Positions 8,509 to 20,077 of a stretch of DNA of 64,000 bases are shown piece by piece. The stretch is taken from assembly GCA_029973955.1 (NCBI GenBank), contig JARKQJ010000231.1, positions 26,049 to 90,048 on the forward strand, given 5' to 3'. Source of the stretch: Paludibaculum sp. (GTDB lineage Bacteria; Acidobacteriota; Terriglobia; Bryobacterales; Bryobacteraceae). The notes beneath the pieces are model-generated. The model searched no databases and was not told the origin of the DNA. It saw only the letters and a program-made list of their open reading frames with translations. Position numbers and translations under genes: made by a program. Every line of letters starts with the position of its first letter. The first letter of the stretch is position 1.

Positions 8509-11500
8509 ATGCAGCCAGACGAACTCTATCCCTATATACACGAGTCCCATCCGAACGGACTGCCCGCCCCCGCCGGACTGTACCATCCGAGCAATGAGCA
8601 CGACGCATGCGGCATTGGGTTTGTAGTGAACATCGAAGGGAAGCGATCACACGACATTATTCAGAAGGGCATTCAGATTCTGTTGAATCTGACGCATCGC
8701 GGCGCGTGCGGCTGCGATCCGGAGACGGGGGACGGAGCGGGCGTGCTGATCCAGATCCCGCACGAGTTCTACGTGAGGGAGATGGCGCGGCTGGGTTTTG
8801 CGCTGCCGAATCCGGGGGAGTACGGCTCCGGCCTGGTGTTTCTACCGGTGGAGAAGCCGCAGCGGTTGCTGTGCGAAGGGATCATCGAGCGGATCATCCG
8901 GGAAGAGGGGCTGGAACTGATCGGCTGGCGTGACATGCCGGTGGACATCGAAGCCATTGGCCGGGTGGCGCGGGCGTCGCAACCATATATAGAGCAGGTG
9001 TTCGTGAAGCGCGGGGCGTCGATGGACCAGGACACCCTGGAGCGGAAGCTGTATGTGGTGCGGAAGCGGGCGGAGCGGGAGATCGCCTCGTCGGCGGAGA
9101 TCGAAGAGCACGACAAGAGCTTCTTCTTTATCCCGTCGTTGTCGTCGCGCACGATCGTTTACAAGGGGCTGCTGCTGGCTCCGCAGATCCAGAAGTTCTT
9201 TGGGGACCTGGCGGACGAGGACAGCAGGAGTGCGCTGTGCATGGTGCACCAGCGGTTCTCGACCAATACGTTCCCGACCTGGCAGTTGGCGCATCCGTTC
9301 CGGTACATCTGCCACAACGGCGAGATCAACACGGTGCGGGGCAACGCTGCGTGGATGGCGGCGCGGCAACCGATCTTGGAGTCGCCGCTGTTTGGGCAGG
9401 ACATCCGGAAGCTGATGCCGGTGATACAACCGCATGGTTCGGACTCGGCGAATCTGGACAACGTGGTGGAGCTTCTGACGCTGGCGGGGCGCTCGCTGCC
9501 GCACGTGATGGCGATGCTGATTCCGGAGGCGTGGGACGCGGATGCGACGATGCACCCGGACAAGCGCGCCTTCTATGAGTACCATGCATCGCTGATGGAG
9601 CCGTGGGACGGCCCGGCGGCAGTGGCGTTCACAGACGGCCGCATGATTGGAGCGACACTGGACCGCAACGGATTGCGGCCGGCGCGCTACATGGTGACGA
9701 AAGACGGGCTGCTGATCATGAGTTCGGAGACCGGCGTTCTGCCGGTGGTGCCGGAAAACGTGTCGTACAAGGGCCGGCTGCAGCCCGGCAAGATGCTGCT
9801 GGTGGACACGGTGGAAGGCCGCATCGTTCCGGACGAAGAGATCAAACGCTCACTGTGGGAGCGGCAGCCGTACGGCAAGTGGATCGAAGACCAGCAGATC
9901 AAGCTGAAGACGCTGCCGGAGCCGTCCCGAGTACATCAGGCCGACCATGAGACGGTGCTGCTGCGGCAGCGGTGCTTCGGGTATACGGAAGAAGAGCTGA
10001 CCCGGATCCTGCTGCCGATGGCGGAGCACGGGCAGGAGGCGATCGGCTCCATGGGCACAGACACGCCGCTGGCGTGTCTTTCGGACAAGCCGCAGACGCT
10101 GTTCAACTACTTCAAGCAGCTCTTCGCGCAGGTGACGAACCCGCCGATCGACCCGATTCGGGAAGAGCTGGTGATGTCGCTGACGTCGTACCTGGGCACG
10201 GAGCGGAACATCCTGGCGGAGACGCCGCAGCACGCGCACACGTTGAAGCTGGAGCAGCCGATTCTGACGAACCGGGACCTGGAGAAGCTGCGGCGCGTGT
10301 CGATGGGAGATTTCCTGGCGACGACGATGCCGATGCTGTACCGCGTGGACGGCGGGCCGCAGGAGCTGGAACGGGCGCTCTCGGGCCTGTGCAAGCGGGC
10401 TTCGCTGGCGATCAAGCAGGGCTACACGGTGCTGATCCTGTCGGACCGGGGCATTGACGAAGAGTTGGCGCCGATTCCGTCGCTGCTGGCGCTGTCGGCG
10501 GTGCACAACCATCTGGTGAGGGAAGGGACGCGCACGCAGGTGTGTCTGATTCTGGAATCGGGCGAGCCGCGTGAGGTGATGCACTTCTGCCTGCTGATCG
10601 GCTACGGTGCTTCGGCGGTGAATCCATATCTGGCGATCGAGACGCTGGAGAACCTGGACCAGCGGGGGCTGCTGCCGAAGGGGCTGACGTTCGACACCGC
10701 GTTGAAGAACTTCAAGAAGTCGATCGATAAAGGGCTCTTGAAAGTCTTCTCGAAGATGGGCATTTCGACGCTACAGTCGTATCGGGGCGCGCAGGTGTTC
10801 GAGGCGATCGGGCTGTCGAGGGCGCTGGTGGATAAGTACTTCACGGGCACGGCGTCGCGGATCGAAGGCATCGGGCTGTCGGTGATCGCGGAGGAAGTCA
10901 GGCGCAAGCACGCGTTTGCGTTCACGCCCGTGGCGGACTCCGACACGGAGCTGGACATCGGCGGCGCGTACCACTACCGGGCGCGCGGCGAGTATCACCT
11001 GATCAACCCACTCACGGTTGCCAAGCTGCAGCATGCGGTGCGGGGCAAGAGCTACGCCAATTACCAGGAGTACGCGGACCACATCAACAAGCAGAGCCGG
11101 CAGCTCTGCACGCTGCGCGGGCTGATGGAGTTCCGGTGGGCCGCGGAGCCGCTGCCGATTGAGGAAGTGGAGCCGGCTTCGGAGATCGTGAAGCGCTTCG
11201 CGACGGGCGCGATGAGCTTCGGATCGATCTCGAAGGAGGCGCACGAGACTCTGGCGATCGCGATGAACAGGATGGGCGCGCGGTCGAATACGGGCGAAGG
11301 CGGCGAGGACGAGGAACGGTTTGTGCCGGCGGCGAACGGCGATTCGCGGCGGAGTGCGGTGAAGCAGGTGGCGTCGGGGCGCTTTGGCGTGACGACGAAC
11401 TACCTCGTGAACGCCGATGAGCTGCAGATCAAAGTCGCGCAGGGCGCCAAGCCGGGCGAAGGCGGGCAGTTGCCGGGGCACAAGGTGGATGAGGTGATTG

Positions 11501-13125
11501 CGAGGGTGAGGCACTCGACGCCAGGCGTCGGGCTGATTTCGCCGCCGCCGCACCATGACATCTACTCGATTGAAGACCTGGCGCAGTTGATCTACGACCT
11601 GAAGAACGTCAATCCTTCGGCACGCATCTCGGTGAAGCTGGTGGCGGAGGTAGGCGTGGGCACGGTGGCGGCGGGCGTGGCGAAGGCGCATGCCGACGTG
11701 GTGCTGATTTCGGGTGACAACGGCGGTACGGGCGCGTCGCCGCTGACGTCGATCAAGCACGCGGGTTCGCCGTGGGAGTTGGGCCTGGCCGAGACGCAGC
11801 AGGTGCTGGTGATGAACGACCTGCGGTCGCGGATCCAGGTGCAGACGGACGGCAAGCTACAGACCGGCCGGGACGTGGCCATCGCGGCGCTGTTGGGCGC
11901 CGAAGAGTTCGGTTTCTCGACGATGCCGCTGATCGCGATGGGCTGCATCATGATGCGGAAGTGCCACCTGAATACCTGTCCGGTAGGCATTGCGACGCAG
12001 GATCCGGAGCTGCGGAAGAAGTTCAGCGGCTCTCCGGAGGACGTGATCAACTTCTTCTTCTTCGTGGCGGAGGAGTTGCGGCAGATCATGGCGAAGCTCG
12101 GGTTCCGCAAGGTGGAAGAGATGGTGGGCCGCGTGGACAAGCTGGAGATGCGGCTGGCGATCGACCACTGGAAGGCGCGGGGCATCGATCTGTCGTCGAT
12201 CCTCTACAATCCGCCGGCTCCGTCGCGCGTGGCGCGGCGCTGCACGACGAAGCAGGATCACGGCATCGAGCAGGCGCTGGACTTCAAGCTGATCGACTAC
12301 GCGCAGGAGGCGATTGAAGACGGCCAGCCGGTGTCGTTCAAGCTGGAGATCAGGAACGTGCACCGGACGGTGGGCGCGATGCTCTCCGGGGCGATTGCGA
12401 AGAAGTACGGCTCGAAGGGGCTGCCGGACGATACGATCTCGATTCAGTTCACGGGGTCGGCCGGACAGTCGTTCGGGGCGTTTCTGGCGCCGGGCGTTTC
12501 GCTGAGTCTGGAGGGCGATGCCAACGACTATGTGGGCAAGGGCCTTTCGGGCGGCAAGATTGTGGTGTACCCGCCGAAGGCGTCGAGCTTTGTGCCGGAG
12601 GACAACATCCTCATCGGCAACGTTGTGCTGTACGGCGCCACGTCGGGCATCGCGTTCTTCAACGGAATGGCCGGGGAGCGTTTTGCGGTGCGCAACTCCG
12701 GCGCGACGGCGGTCGTGGAAGGCGTGGGCGACCACGGCTGCGAGTACATGACGAAGGGGCTCGTCGTGGTGCTGGGCAAGACAGGCAAGAACTTCGCGGC
12801 CGGCATGTCGGGCGGTATCGCCTACGTGCTGGATGAGACGGGAGAGTTCCGGAGCCGGCTGTGCAATACGACCAGCGTAGACCTGGATCCGTTTACGGAT
12901 CCGAAGGACGTGGACCTGGTGCGGGCGTTGATCGAACAGCACCTGGCGGCCACGGGTTCGCCGCGCGCGGCCTGGATTCTGAAGAACTGGTACGTGATGC
13001 TGCCGCACTTTGTGAAGGTGTTCCCGCACGAATTCAAGCGGGTTGCCGGAGTGCCGCGGTCGGCGGATATGCCGAGGATCACGCTGACCCGTCCGGTGGT
13101 GACGGAGGAGGTGTTCCGTGGTTAG
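8509..13125 (+). CDS. gltB: Glutamate synthase large (alpha) subunit
   Basis: 1538 residues, normal length. It makes glutamate from glutamine and 2-oxoglutarate with the GltD subunit. Domains in order: class II amidotransferase whose catalytic cysteine is Cys34 in HDACGIGF (exposed after removal of a 33-residue propeptide), central domain, FMN/2-oxoglutarate-binding synthase domain with GEGGEDEER and AKPGEGGQLPG, and a C-terminal GXGXG beta-helix domain. The [3Fe-4S] cysteines are Cys1146, Cys1152 and Cys1157 (C-x5-C-x4-C in MGCIMMRKCHLNTCPVG). It is led by a strong promoter, with a divergent LysR gene, and is followed after 50 bases by gltD, so the two form an operon. All expected key residues are present. 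Cytoplasmic. Confidence 0.98.
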   Translation: MQPDELYPYIHESHPNGLPAPAGLYHPSNEHDACGIGFVVNIEGKRSHDIIQKGIQILLNLTHRGACGCDPETGDGAGVLIQIPHEFYVREMARLGFALPNPGEYGSGLVFLPVEKPQRLLCEGIIERIIREEGLELIGWRDMPVDIEAIGRVARASQPYIEQVFVKRGASMDQDTLERKLYVVRKRAEREIASSAEIEEHDKSFFFIPSLSSRTIVYKGLLLAPQIQKFFGDLADEDSRSALCMVHQRFSTNTFPTWQLAHPFRYICHNGEINTVRGNAAWMAARQPILESPLFGQDIRKLMPVIQPHGSDSANLDNVVELLTLAGRSLPHVMAMLIPEAWDADATMHPDKRAFYEYHASLMEPWDGPAAVAFTDGRMIGATLDRNGLRPARYMVTKDGLLIMSSETGVLPVVPENVSYKGRLQPGKMLLVDTVEGRIVPDEEIKRSLWERQPYGKWIEDQQIKLKTLPEPSRVHQADHETVLLRQRCFGYTEEELTRILLPMAEHGQEAIGSMGTDTPLACLSDKPQTLFNYFKQLFAQVTNPPIDPIREELVMSLTSYLGTERNILAETPQHAHTLKLEQPILTNRDLEKLRRVSMGDFLATTMPMLYRVDGGPQELERALSGLCKRASLAIKQGYTVLILSDRGIDEELAPIPSLLALSAVHNHLVREGTRTQVCLILESGEPREVMHFCLLIGYGASAVNPYLAIETLENLDQRGLLPKGLTFDTALKNFKKSIDKGLLKVFSKMGISTLQSYRGAQVFEAIGLSRALVDKYFTGTASRIEGIGLSVIAEEVRRKHAFAFTPVADSDTELDIGGAYHYRARGEYHLINPLTVAKLQHAVRGKSYANYQEYADHINKQSRQLCTLRGLMEFRWAAEPLPIEEVEPASEIVKRFATGAMSFGSISKEAHETLAIAMNRMGARSNTGEGGEDEERFVPAANGDSRRSAVKQVASGRFGVTTNYLVNADELQIKVAQGAKPGEGGQLPGHKVDEVIARVRHSTPGVGLISPPPHHDIYSIEDLAQLIYDLKNVNPSARISVKLVAEVGVGTVAAGVAKAHADVVLISGDNGGTGASPLTSIKHAGSPWELGLAETQQVLVMNDLRSRIQVQTDGKLQTGRDVAIAALLGAEEFGFSTMPLIAMGCIMMRKCHLNTCPVGIATQDPELRKKFSGSPEDVINFFFFVAEELRQIMAKLGFRKVEEMVGRVDKLEMRLAIDHWKARGIDLSSILYNPPAPSRVARRCTTKQDHGIEQALDFKLIDYAQEAIEDGQPVSFKLEIRNVHRTVGAMLSGAIAKKYGSKGLPDDTISIQFTGSAGQSFGAFLAPGVSLSLEGDANDYVGKGLSGGKIVVYPPKASSFVPEDNILIGNVVLYGATSGIAFFNGMAGERFAVRNSGATAVVEGVGDHGCEYMTKGLVVVLGKTGKNFAAGMSGGIAYVLDETGEFRSRLCNTTSVDLDPFTDPKDVDLVRALIEQHLAATGSPRAAWILKNWYVMLPHFVKVFPHEFKRVAGVPRSADMPRITLTRPVVTEEVFRG

Positions 13126-13175
13126 GCGAGAGTTGTGCAAAGTTGGCACGAAAAACAGATCCTGGGAGGCTCCTC

Positions 13176-14582
13176 GTGGGTAAAGTCACCGGTTTCATGG
13201 AATTTCAGCGCGAAACGATTGGCCGGCGTCCGGTGGCGGAGCGCGTCAACGACTGGTTTGAGGTCTATCAGCCGCTGGCGGAAGAGCGCGTCACGCCGCA
13301 GGGCGCGCGGTGCATGGACTGCGGGATCCCTTTCTGCCACACAGGATGTCCGCTGAACAACCTGATTCCGGACTGGAACGATCTGGTCTACCGGGGCCGC
13401 TGGCAGACCGCGATTCGCGACCTGCACGCGACGAACAATTTCCCGGAGTTCACCTCGCGCATCTGCCCGGCTCCGTGCGAGGCGGCGTGCGTACTGGGGA
13501 TCAATGAGCCGCCTGTGGCGATCAAGACGATCGAGCGCTCGATCATCGACCATGCCTGGTCAGAGGGCTGGATCCGGCCGGAGCCTCCGGCAGAGCGTTC
13601 GGGGAAGAAGGTGGCGGTGGTCGGCTCGGGGCCGGCCGGGCTGGCAGCGGCGCAGCAACTGGCGCGCATGGGCCATTTGGTGACGGTATTTGAGAAGGCG
13701 GACCGGGTGGGCGGACTGCTGCGCTACGGCATCCCGGACTTCAAGATGGAGAAGCACCACATCGACCGGCGCATGGAGCAGATGGAAGCCGAGGGTGTGA
13801 CGTTCCGCACGAACGCGCATGTTGGGGTGAACGTCCCGGTGACAGAGCTGCGCAAAGAGTTCCATGCGATCCTGCTGGCCGGCGGTGCGGAACAGCCGCG
13901 CGACCTGCCGGCGCCGGGGCGGCACTTGAAAGGCATCTACTTCGCGATGGAGTACCTGCCGCAGAACAACAAGCGCAACGCGGGCGATACGATTCCCGAA
14001 GAGCTTTGGATTTCGGCGGCGGGCAAGAAGGTGATCATTATTGGAGGCGGCGACACTGGGGCGGATTGCCTGGGGACGTCGCACCGGCACAAAGCGGCGT
14101 CGATCCGGCAATTCGAGATCATGCCGCAGCCTCCGGCGGAACGGGCGGGTTCGACGCCCTGGCCGCTGTGGCCGCTGATGCTGCGCACGGAGACGTCGCA
14201 CGAAGAGGGCGGCGAGCGCCACTGGGGCATTCTGACGACCGAGTTCATCGGGGACGCCCAAGGCAATCTGAAGGGCCTGAAGACCGTGAAAGTGAGTGCG
14301 CCGCCGAAGTTCGAGCCGATTGCGGGGACGGAGGAGACGTTTGAAGCGGACCTGGTGTTCCTGGCGATGGGATTCACGGGTCCGGTGAAGAACGGGATGA
14401 TCGAACAACTGGGCGTGGATCTGGACCAGCGCGGAAACGTGAAGTCGGACGAGAACTACATGTCGTCGCTGCCGGGTGTGTTCGCGGCGGGAGACATGCG
14501 CCGCGGACAGTCGCTGGTGGTTTGGGCGATTGCCGAAGGCCGGAAGGCGGCTACGGCGATCCACAACTACCTGAAGCAGTAA
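13176..14582 (+). CDS. gltD: Glutamate synthase small (beta) subunit
   Basis: 468 residues from GTG 13176, which has GGGAGG six bases upstream; the open frame extends further left but overlaps gltB and is out of character there. The N terminus has the paired iron-sulfur cysteine clusters CMDCGIPFCHTGC and CPAPCEAAC. It is followed by an FAD-binding motif (VVGSGPAGLAAAQQLA) and a second NADPH-binding motif (IIIGGGDTGADCLG), ending with the GDMRRGQSLVVWAI flavin motif. It passes electrons from NADPH to GltB. The gene lies 50 bases after gltB in the same operon and is followed by a hairpin terminator. Confidence 0.96.
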   Translation: MGKVTGFMEFQRETIGRRPVAERVNDWFEVYQPLAEERVTPQGARCMDCGIPFCHTGCPLNNLIPDWNDLVYRGRWQTAIRDLHATNNFPEFTSRICPAPCEAACVLGINEPPVAIKTIERSIIDHAWSEGWIRPEPPAERSGKKVAVVGSGPAGLAAAQQLARMGHLVTVFEKADRVGGLLRYGIPDFKMEKHHIDRRMEQMEAEGVTFRTNAHVGVNVPVTELRKEFHAILLAGGAEQPRDLPAPGRHLKGIYFAMEYLPQNNKRNAGDTIPEELWISAAGKKVIIIGGGDTGADCLGTSHRHKAASIRQFEIMPQPPAERAGSTPWPLWPLMLRTETSHEEGGERHWGILTTEFIGDAQGNLKGLKTVKVSAPPKFEPIAGTEETFEADLVFLAMGFTGPVKNGMIEQLGVDLDQRGNVKSDENYMSSLPGVFAAGDMRRGQSLVVWAIAEGRKAATAIHNYLKQ

Positions 14583-14611
14583 GCGCGGCGGCACGAACCG
14601 CCGGCGGATTC

Positions 14612-14646
14612 GAGAGGGTGCAGCGCGCGGAGCGTTGCACCCTTTC
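14612..14646. terminator. Two-way terminator between gltD and the SBBP gene
   Basis: GAGAGGGTGCA (14612-14622) pairs with TGCACCCTTTC (14636-14646), with one G-T pair; the loop adds CGC/GCG. It lies between the convergent stops at 14582 and 14650 and carries T-rich and A-rich flanks, so it can serve both genes. Confidence 0.78.
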
Positions 14647-14649
14647 TGT

Positions 14650-16986
<2,337 letters not shown>

Positions 16987-17082
16987 TGCGATGAGAACTG
17001 CCGGAGCACCGGCGCGCGGATTGGCGCCGCTCACATAGTTAGTTGGTTTGGATCGGCTGAGCTCTCATGGGAAAGGGCGGCC

Positions 17083-18444
17083 TCAGAGCGATTCGATCAG
17101 TTGCCGGAGTTGGGTGCCGCGCGCGGTCCAGCGGGATTCGGCGGCCTGGCGGCGGCGGGCCTGCTCGAGGGCGGGATCGTCTTCCGCGAGCGCGGCCTGC
17201 AGTGAGGCGAGGAAGGACTGGGGGCTGCCGGCGCAATAGGAGAGCGGGCGATGGTCGGGATGATCGGGTTCCCAGGTAGTGATGACCGGGAGGCCGAAGT
17301 GGAAGTACTCGTAGATCTTGATCGGATCGGTGTAGTGGATCAGGCCGCTGCGGCGGAAAGGGATGACGGCGGCGCGCAAACTGCTTAAAAAATCAGGGAG
17401 TTGGGCGTGCGGCATCTCACCGGTGAATTCGACATTTTCGAGACCGCTGAAGCGATCCCGGAGTGAGGGCGGCGCGGCGCCCGCCAGGCGGAAGCGAACG
17501 CCGGGCAGGGCCTGCGCCGCGCCGGCGAGGAGATCGGCGTCGAACCAATCTTCACAGGCGCCGACGTAGCCGACGATGGGATCCGCCGGACGCGGGCCAA
17601 AGCTTTCGGGCCAGTTGGGGGCACCGTTTCTGATGAGGGCGGATCTGGTGCCGGGCGCGGAGAGGTGGGGTTCAAACTGGTCGCGCAGGCGCTGGGAGGA
17701 GAAGATGACTGCATCGGCGGCAGCCATCGAGGAGGTCTCGGCCTGGGCGATTTCGGGCGCCATGTTGCTGAAGCCGGGGAGCCAGTCGTGGCAGTCGTAG
17801 ATATACCGGAGCGGCATCAGGTGGCGCAGTTTCTCCGCACTGGCAGACCAGGTGGGGAGGCTGACGACGGCCACCGCGCGGGAAGAGCCGGCACGAGTGA
17901 GGGCGGCGTGCACGGCAGCGGCGACTTCGTTCGATTCGTCCTGCTCCAGCAGCCGGTGGTGAAAGACGGGCTCGCTGGGCAATGCCGCATGGATCTCAAA
18001 GACTCCTCGCTGCAAGCGGGCCAGGCGGTGATGGCGCCCGCCGGCGGGCAGTTCCTCGTATTGGCGGCCAAGGTTCGGATTGACGAGGAAGCAGCGGAAT
18101 CCCTGGCCGGCGAAGGCTTGGGCGAGTTGCTGTGTGCGCTGGGTGCGGACGTGCCAGTCCGTCATCGGAAAGAACACCAGATCGGGCTTGCCGGGCTCCT
18201 GTTCTTCGAGGCGAATCCTGTGTTCGCCTCCCAGTTCCTCAAAGGGATAGTGCCAGCAATGTTCGAAGGCAAGCGGGCGCGCGCCTTCCACGAGGCGGAA
18301 ATAGATCAGGCGCAAGTAGTAGGGCCGCAGCCACTCCATCACGCGGCTGCCGACAGTCTGCCCTTTGCTTTCTCCCATAGTTGGCCAGAGTCCGTCCGGC
18401 CGATCGGACCGGATAGAGAGGACATCCCCATGATCATACGTCAT
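17083..18444 (-). CDS. Glycosyltransferase, GT-B fold
   Basis: 453 residues from the ATG at 18444; a longer frame to 18549 overlaps the start of the divergent reductase gene and adds low-complexity residues, so it is rejected. The N-terminal part holds a TMTDWHVRTQR-like nucleotide-fold start (DLVFFPMTDW), the middle has YDCHDWLPGF, and the C-terminal donor domain shows IGPVG-type features (PIVGYVGACEDWFD, then KIYEYFHFGLPVITT), which match GT1/GT4-like glycosyltransferases of cell-surface polysaccharide assembly. Cytoplasmic or membrane-edge. The neighbouring rhamnose reductase gene suggests a role in envelope glycan synthesis. Donor and acceptor are unknown. Confidence 0.82.
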   Translation of the reverse strand: MTYDHGDVLSIRSDRPDGLWPTMGESKGQTVGSRVMEWLRPYYLRLIYFRLVEGARPLAFEHCWHYPFEELGGEHRIRLEEQEPGKPDLVFFPMTDWHVRTQRTQQLAQAFAGQGFRCFLVNPNLGRQYEELPAGGRHHRLARLQRGVFEIHAALPSEPVFHHRLLEQDESNEVAAAVHAALTRAGSSRAVAVVSLPTWSASAEKLRHLMPLRYIYDCHDWLPGFSNMAPEIAQAETSSMAAADAVIFSSQRLRDQFEPHLSAPGTRSALIRNGAPNWPESFGPRPADPIVGYVGACEDWFDADLLAGAAQALPGVRFRLAGAAPPSLRDRFSGLENVEFTGEMPHAQLPDFLSSLRAAVIPFRRSGLIHYTDPIKIYEYFHFGLPVITTWEPDHPDHRPLSYCAGSPQSFLASLQAALAEDDPALEQARRRQAAESRWTARGTQLRQLIESL

Positions 18445-18505
18445 CGGTTCGCCGGAGCATCCCCGGGGAGGGGGCGCGGCGTGCGATGCTGGCTCAGAGG
18501 TATCC

Positions 18506-19375
18506 GTGCCACGCGTTCTTCTCACTGGCCATCTTGGCCAACTCGCCACCGATTTTAAGTCCTTTCTCCCGTCGTCCGAACTCGTGCTGACTGAGCTGGA
18601 GGACCTCGACCTGTCCCACCGCGATGAGGTGCTGTCTTTCGTCTCATCCGTTCAGCCCGAACTGATTGTGAACTGCGCGGCCTACAACCGTGTAGACGAA
18701 GCTGAGAGCCGGCCGGAAGCAGCTTTCGCGGCAAATGCCTTCGGGCCGCGCAATCTGGCGCTGGCGGCAGAGGCGGTGGGCGCCACGCTGGTCCACTTCT
18801 CAACCGACTACGTCTTCGACGGCCCCCAGCGGCGGCCCTATGTAGAGGGGGATCTGCCATGTCCTCGTTCTGTCTATGGGGCGTCGAAGGTGGCCGGAGA
18901 GTTGTTGGTACGGGCTTCGTGTTCAAAATTCTTCATTTTCCGGGTGTGCGGACTCTACGGCTATGCCGGGAGCCGGGACAAGGGCTCCAACTTTGTCGAG
19001 ACGATGCTTGGGTTGGGGGGGCAGGGCAAGGCGCTGAAGGTGGTGGACGACCAATTCCTGACGCCGACGCCCACGTTGGACATCGTGGAGGCGGTGCTGC
19101 CGGTGATCGAGTCGAAGAAGTACGGTTTGTACCACTTGACGTCGGAAGGGGCGTGCAGTTGGTATGAGTTTGCGCGGGCGATCTTTGAGGAGGCAGGGTT
19201 GGAAGTTGAGCTAAATCCAGTGTCTTCAGGGTATTACAAGACGGCGGCGCCGCGGCCGGCGTACTCTGTGCTGGAGAACGGGGCGTTGAAAGCGGGTGGA
19301 TTTCCGGATCTGCCGCACTGGCGGGAGGGGTTGCGGCGGTACGTGCGGGGCCGTGCTGAGCACGGACGAGGCTAA
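18506..19375 (+). CDS. rfbD: dTDP-4-dehydrorhamnose reductase
   Basis: 289 residues from a GTG start. It is an RmlD/RfbD-type short-chain dehydrogenase: N-terminal GHLGQLA nucleotide loop, NCAAYNRVDEAE, HFSTDYVFDG, and the catalytic YGASK (Tyr-x3-Lys), each typical of the family. It reduces dTDP-4-keto-L-rhamnose to dTDP-L-rhamnose with NAD(P)H, giving the rhamnose donor for surface polysaccharide. rmlA, rmlB and rmlC are not in this window. It is divergent from the glycosyltransferase, with 61 bases between the starts. The nucleotide loop ends LA instead of the usual LG, a minor variation. Confidence 0.9.
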   Translation: MPRVLLTGHLGQLATDFKSFLPSSELVLTELEDLDLSHRDEVLSFVSSVQPELIVNCAAYNRVDEAESRPEAAFAANAFGPRNLALAAEAVGATLVHFSTDYVFDGPQRRPYVEGDLPCPRSVYGASKVAGELLVRASCSKFFIFRVCGLYGYAGSRDKGSNFVETMLGLGGQGKALKVVDDQFLTPTPTLDIVEAVLPVIESKKYGLYHLTSEGACSWYEFARAIFEEAGLEVELNPVSSGYYKTAAPRPAYSVLENGALKAGGFPDLPHWREGLRRYVRGRAEHGRG

Positions 19376-19504
19376 AAAAAATCAGAAAAATGTTCCAGCC
19401 TCTTCCCAAACGAGTGAAAGCTTGCTATATTTAAAGCTCCACCACCCGCCAGGAGCGGGAGGGACTTTCCCCCATCCGCCCCCCTCCCGCTCCCCCAAGA
19501 AAAC

Positions 19505-19527
19505 GGCCCCGGAAACGGGGCCTTTTT
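19505..19527 (+). terminator. Strong rho-independent terminator
   Basis: GGCCCCG-GAAA-CGGGGCC (19505-19522) followed by TTTTT and preceded by AAAAC. It lies 130 bases after the rhamnose reductase stop; the region between (19376-19504) is C-rich with no gene that I can see. Confidence 0.92.
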
Positions 19528-19554
19528 CGTTGTGGCGAAGACATAGGGATTCCC

Positions 19555-19581
19555 TTGACACCTGCCTATCAGTGGTATGCT
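19555..19581 (+). promoter_or_regulatory. Extended -10 promoter with start site at or next to the GTG start codon
   Basis: TTGACA at 19555-19560, a 15-base spacer, and TATGCT at 19576-19581 preceded by TG plus one base (extended -10). Transcription should begin at about 19588-19589, essentially at the GTG start codon, so the transcript may be leaderless. Confidence 0.6.
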
Positions 19582-19588
19582 GTGAATC

Positions 19589-20077
19589 GTGAAGCTGCTC
19601 CGCCTGCTGTTCGTTCCTTTAGTGCTGCTTCTGGTTTATAGTCCCGCGCTTCGTTCCTCGTCCGCGCAATCCTCACAGAAGAAGGCCACTTCCAGCGGCA
19701 AGACAGCCGCCAAGGGGGGCACGTCGAAGACTGCGCCCAAGAACTCGGCATCCCGCAAGGGTACGGCGAAGTCCTCAAAGTCGAAAGCCGCCGCAAGCCG
19801 GGCGCCGCAGACCCAGCGGCAGCCCGACGAGCAGAGGATCCGGGAGATCCAGTCGGCGCTGACGGCCAAAGGGTATCCAGTGGAGACCAATGGCGTATGG
19901 GGTCCAGAGTCCGTGGAAGCGCTGAAGAAGTTCCAGGAAGACCAGAACATCAACAATCTCAGCGGCAAAGGCAAGCTCGACTCGTTGACACTGATCGCCC
20001 TAGGCCTGGGTCCGCAGCGCGAAGGCGCGCCTGAATCCGCCCAACCCCCAGCGGCGACGGAAGGAAAACAACAATGA
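19589..20077 (+). CDS. Exported peptidoglycan-binding domain protein
   Basis: 162 residues, GTG start with no Shine-Dalgarno. Residues 1-26 are a signal peptide; 27-78 form a Lys/Ser/Ala/Thr-rich low-complexity linker that should be strongly basic and disordered; 81-140 match the PG_binding_1 fold (IREIQSALTAKGYPVETNGVWGPESVEALKKFQ). It should bind cell-wall peptidoglycan in the periplasm. Its stop overlaps the alanine dehydrogenase start (ATGA, four bases), so the two are translationally coupled; alanine is a wall component, which makes the pairing suggestive but not proof of a shared role. No catalytic domain is present. Confidence 0.82.
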   Translation: MKLLRLLFVPLVLLLVYSPALRSSSAQSSQKKATSSGKTAAKGGTSKTAPKNSASRKGTAKSSKSKAAASRAPQTQRQPDEQRIREIQSALTAKGYPVETNGVWGPESVEALKKFQEDQNINNLSGKGKLDSLTLIALGLGPQREGAPESAQPPAATEGKQQ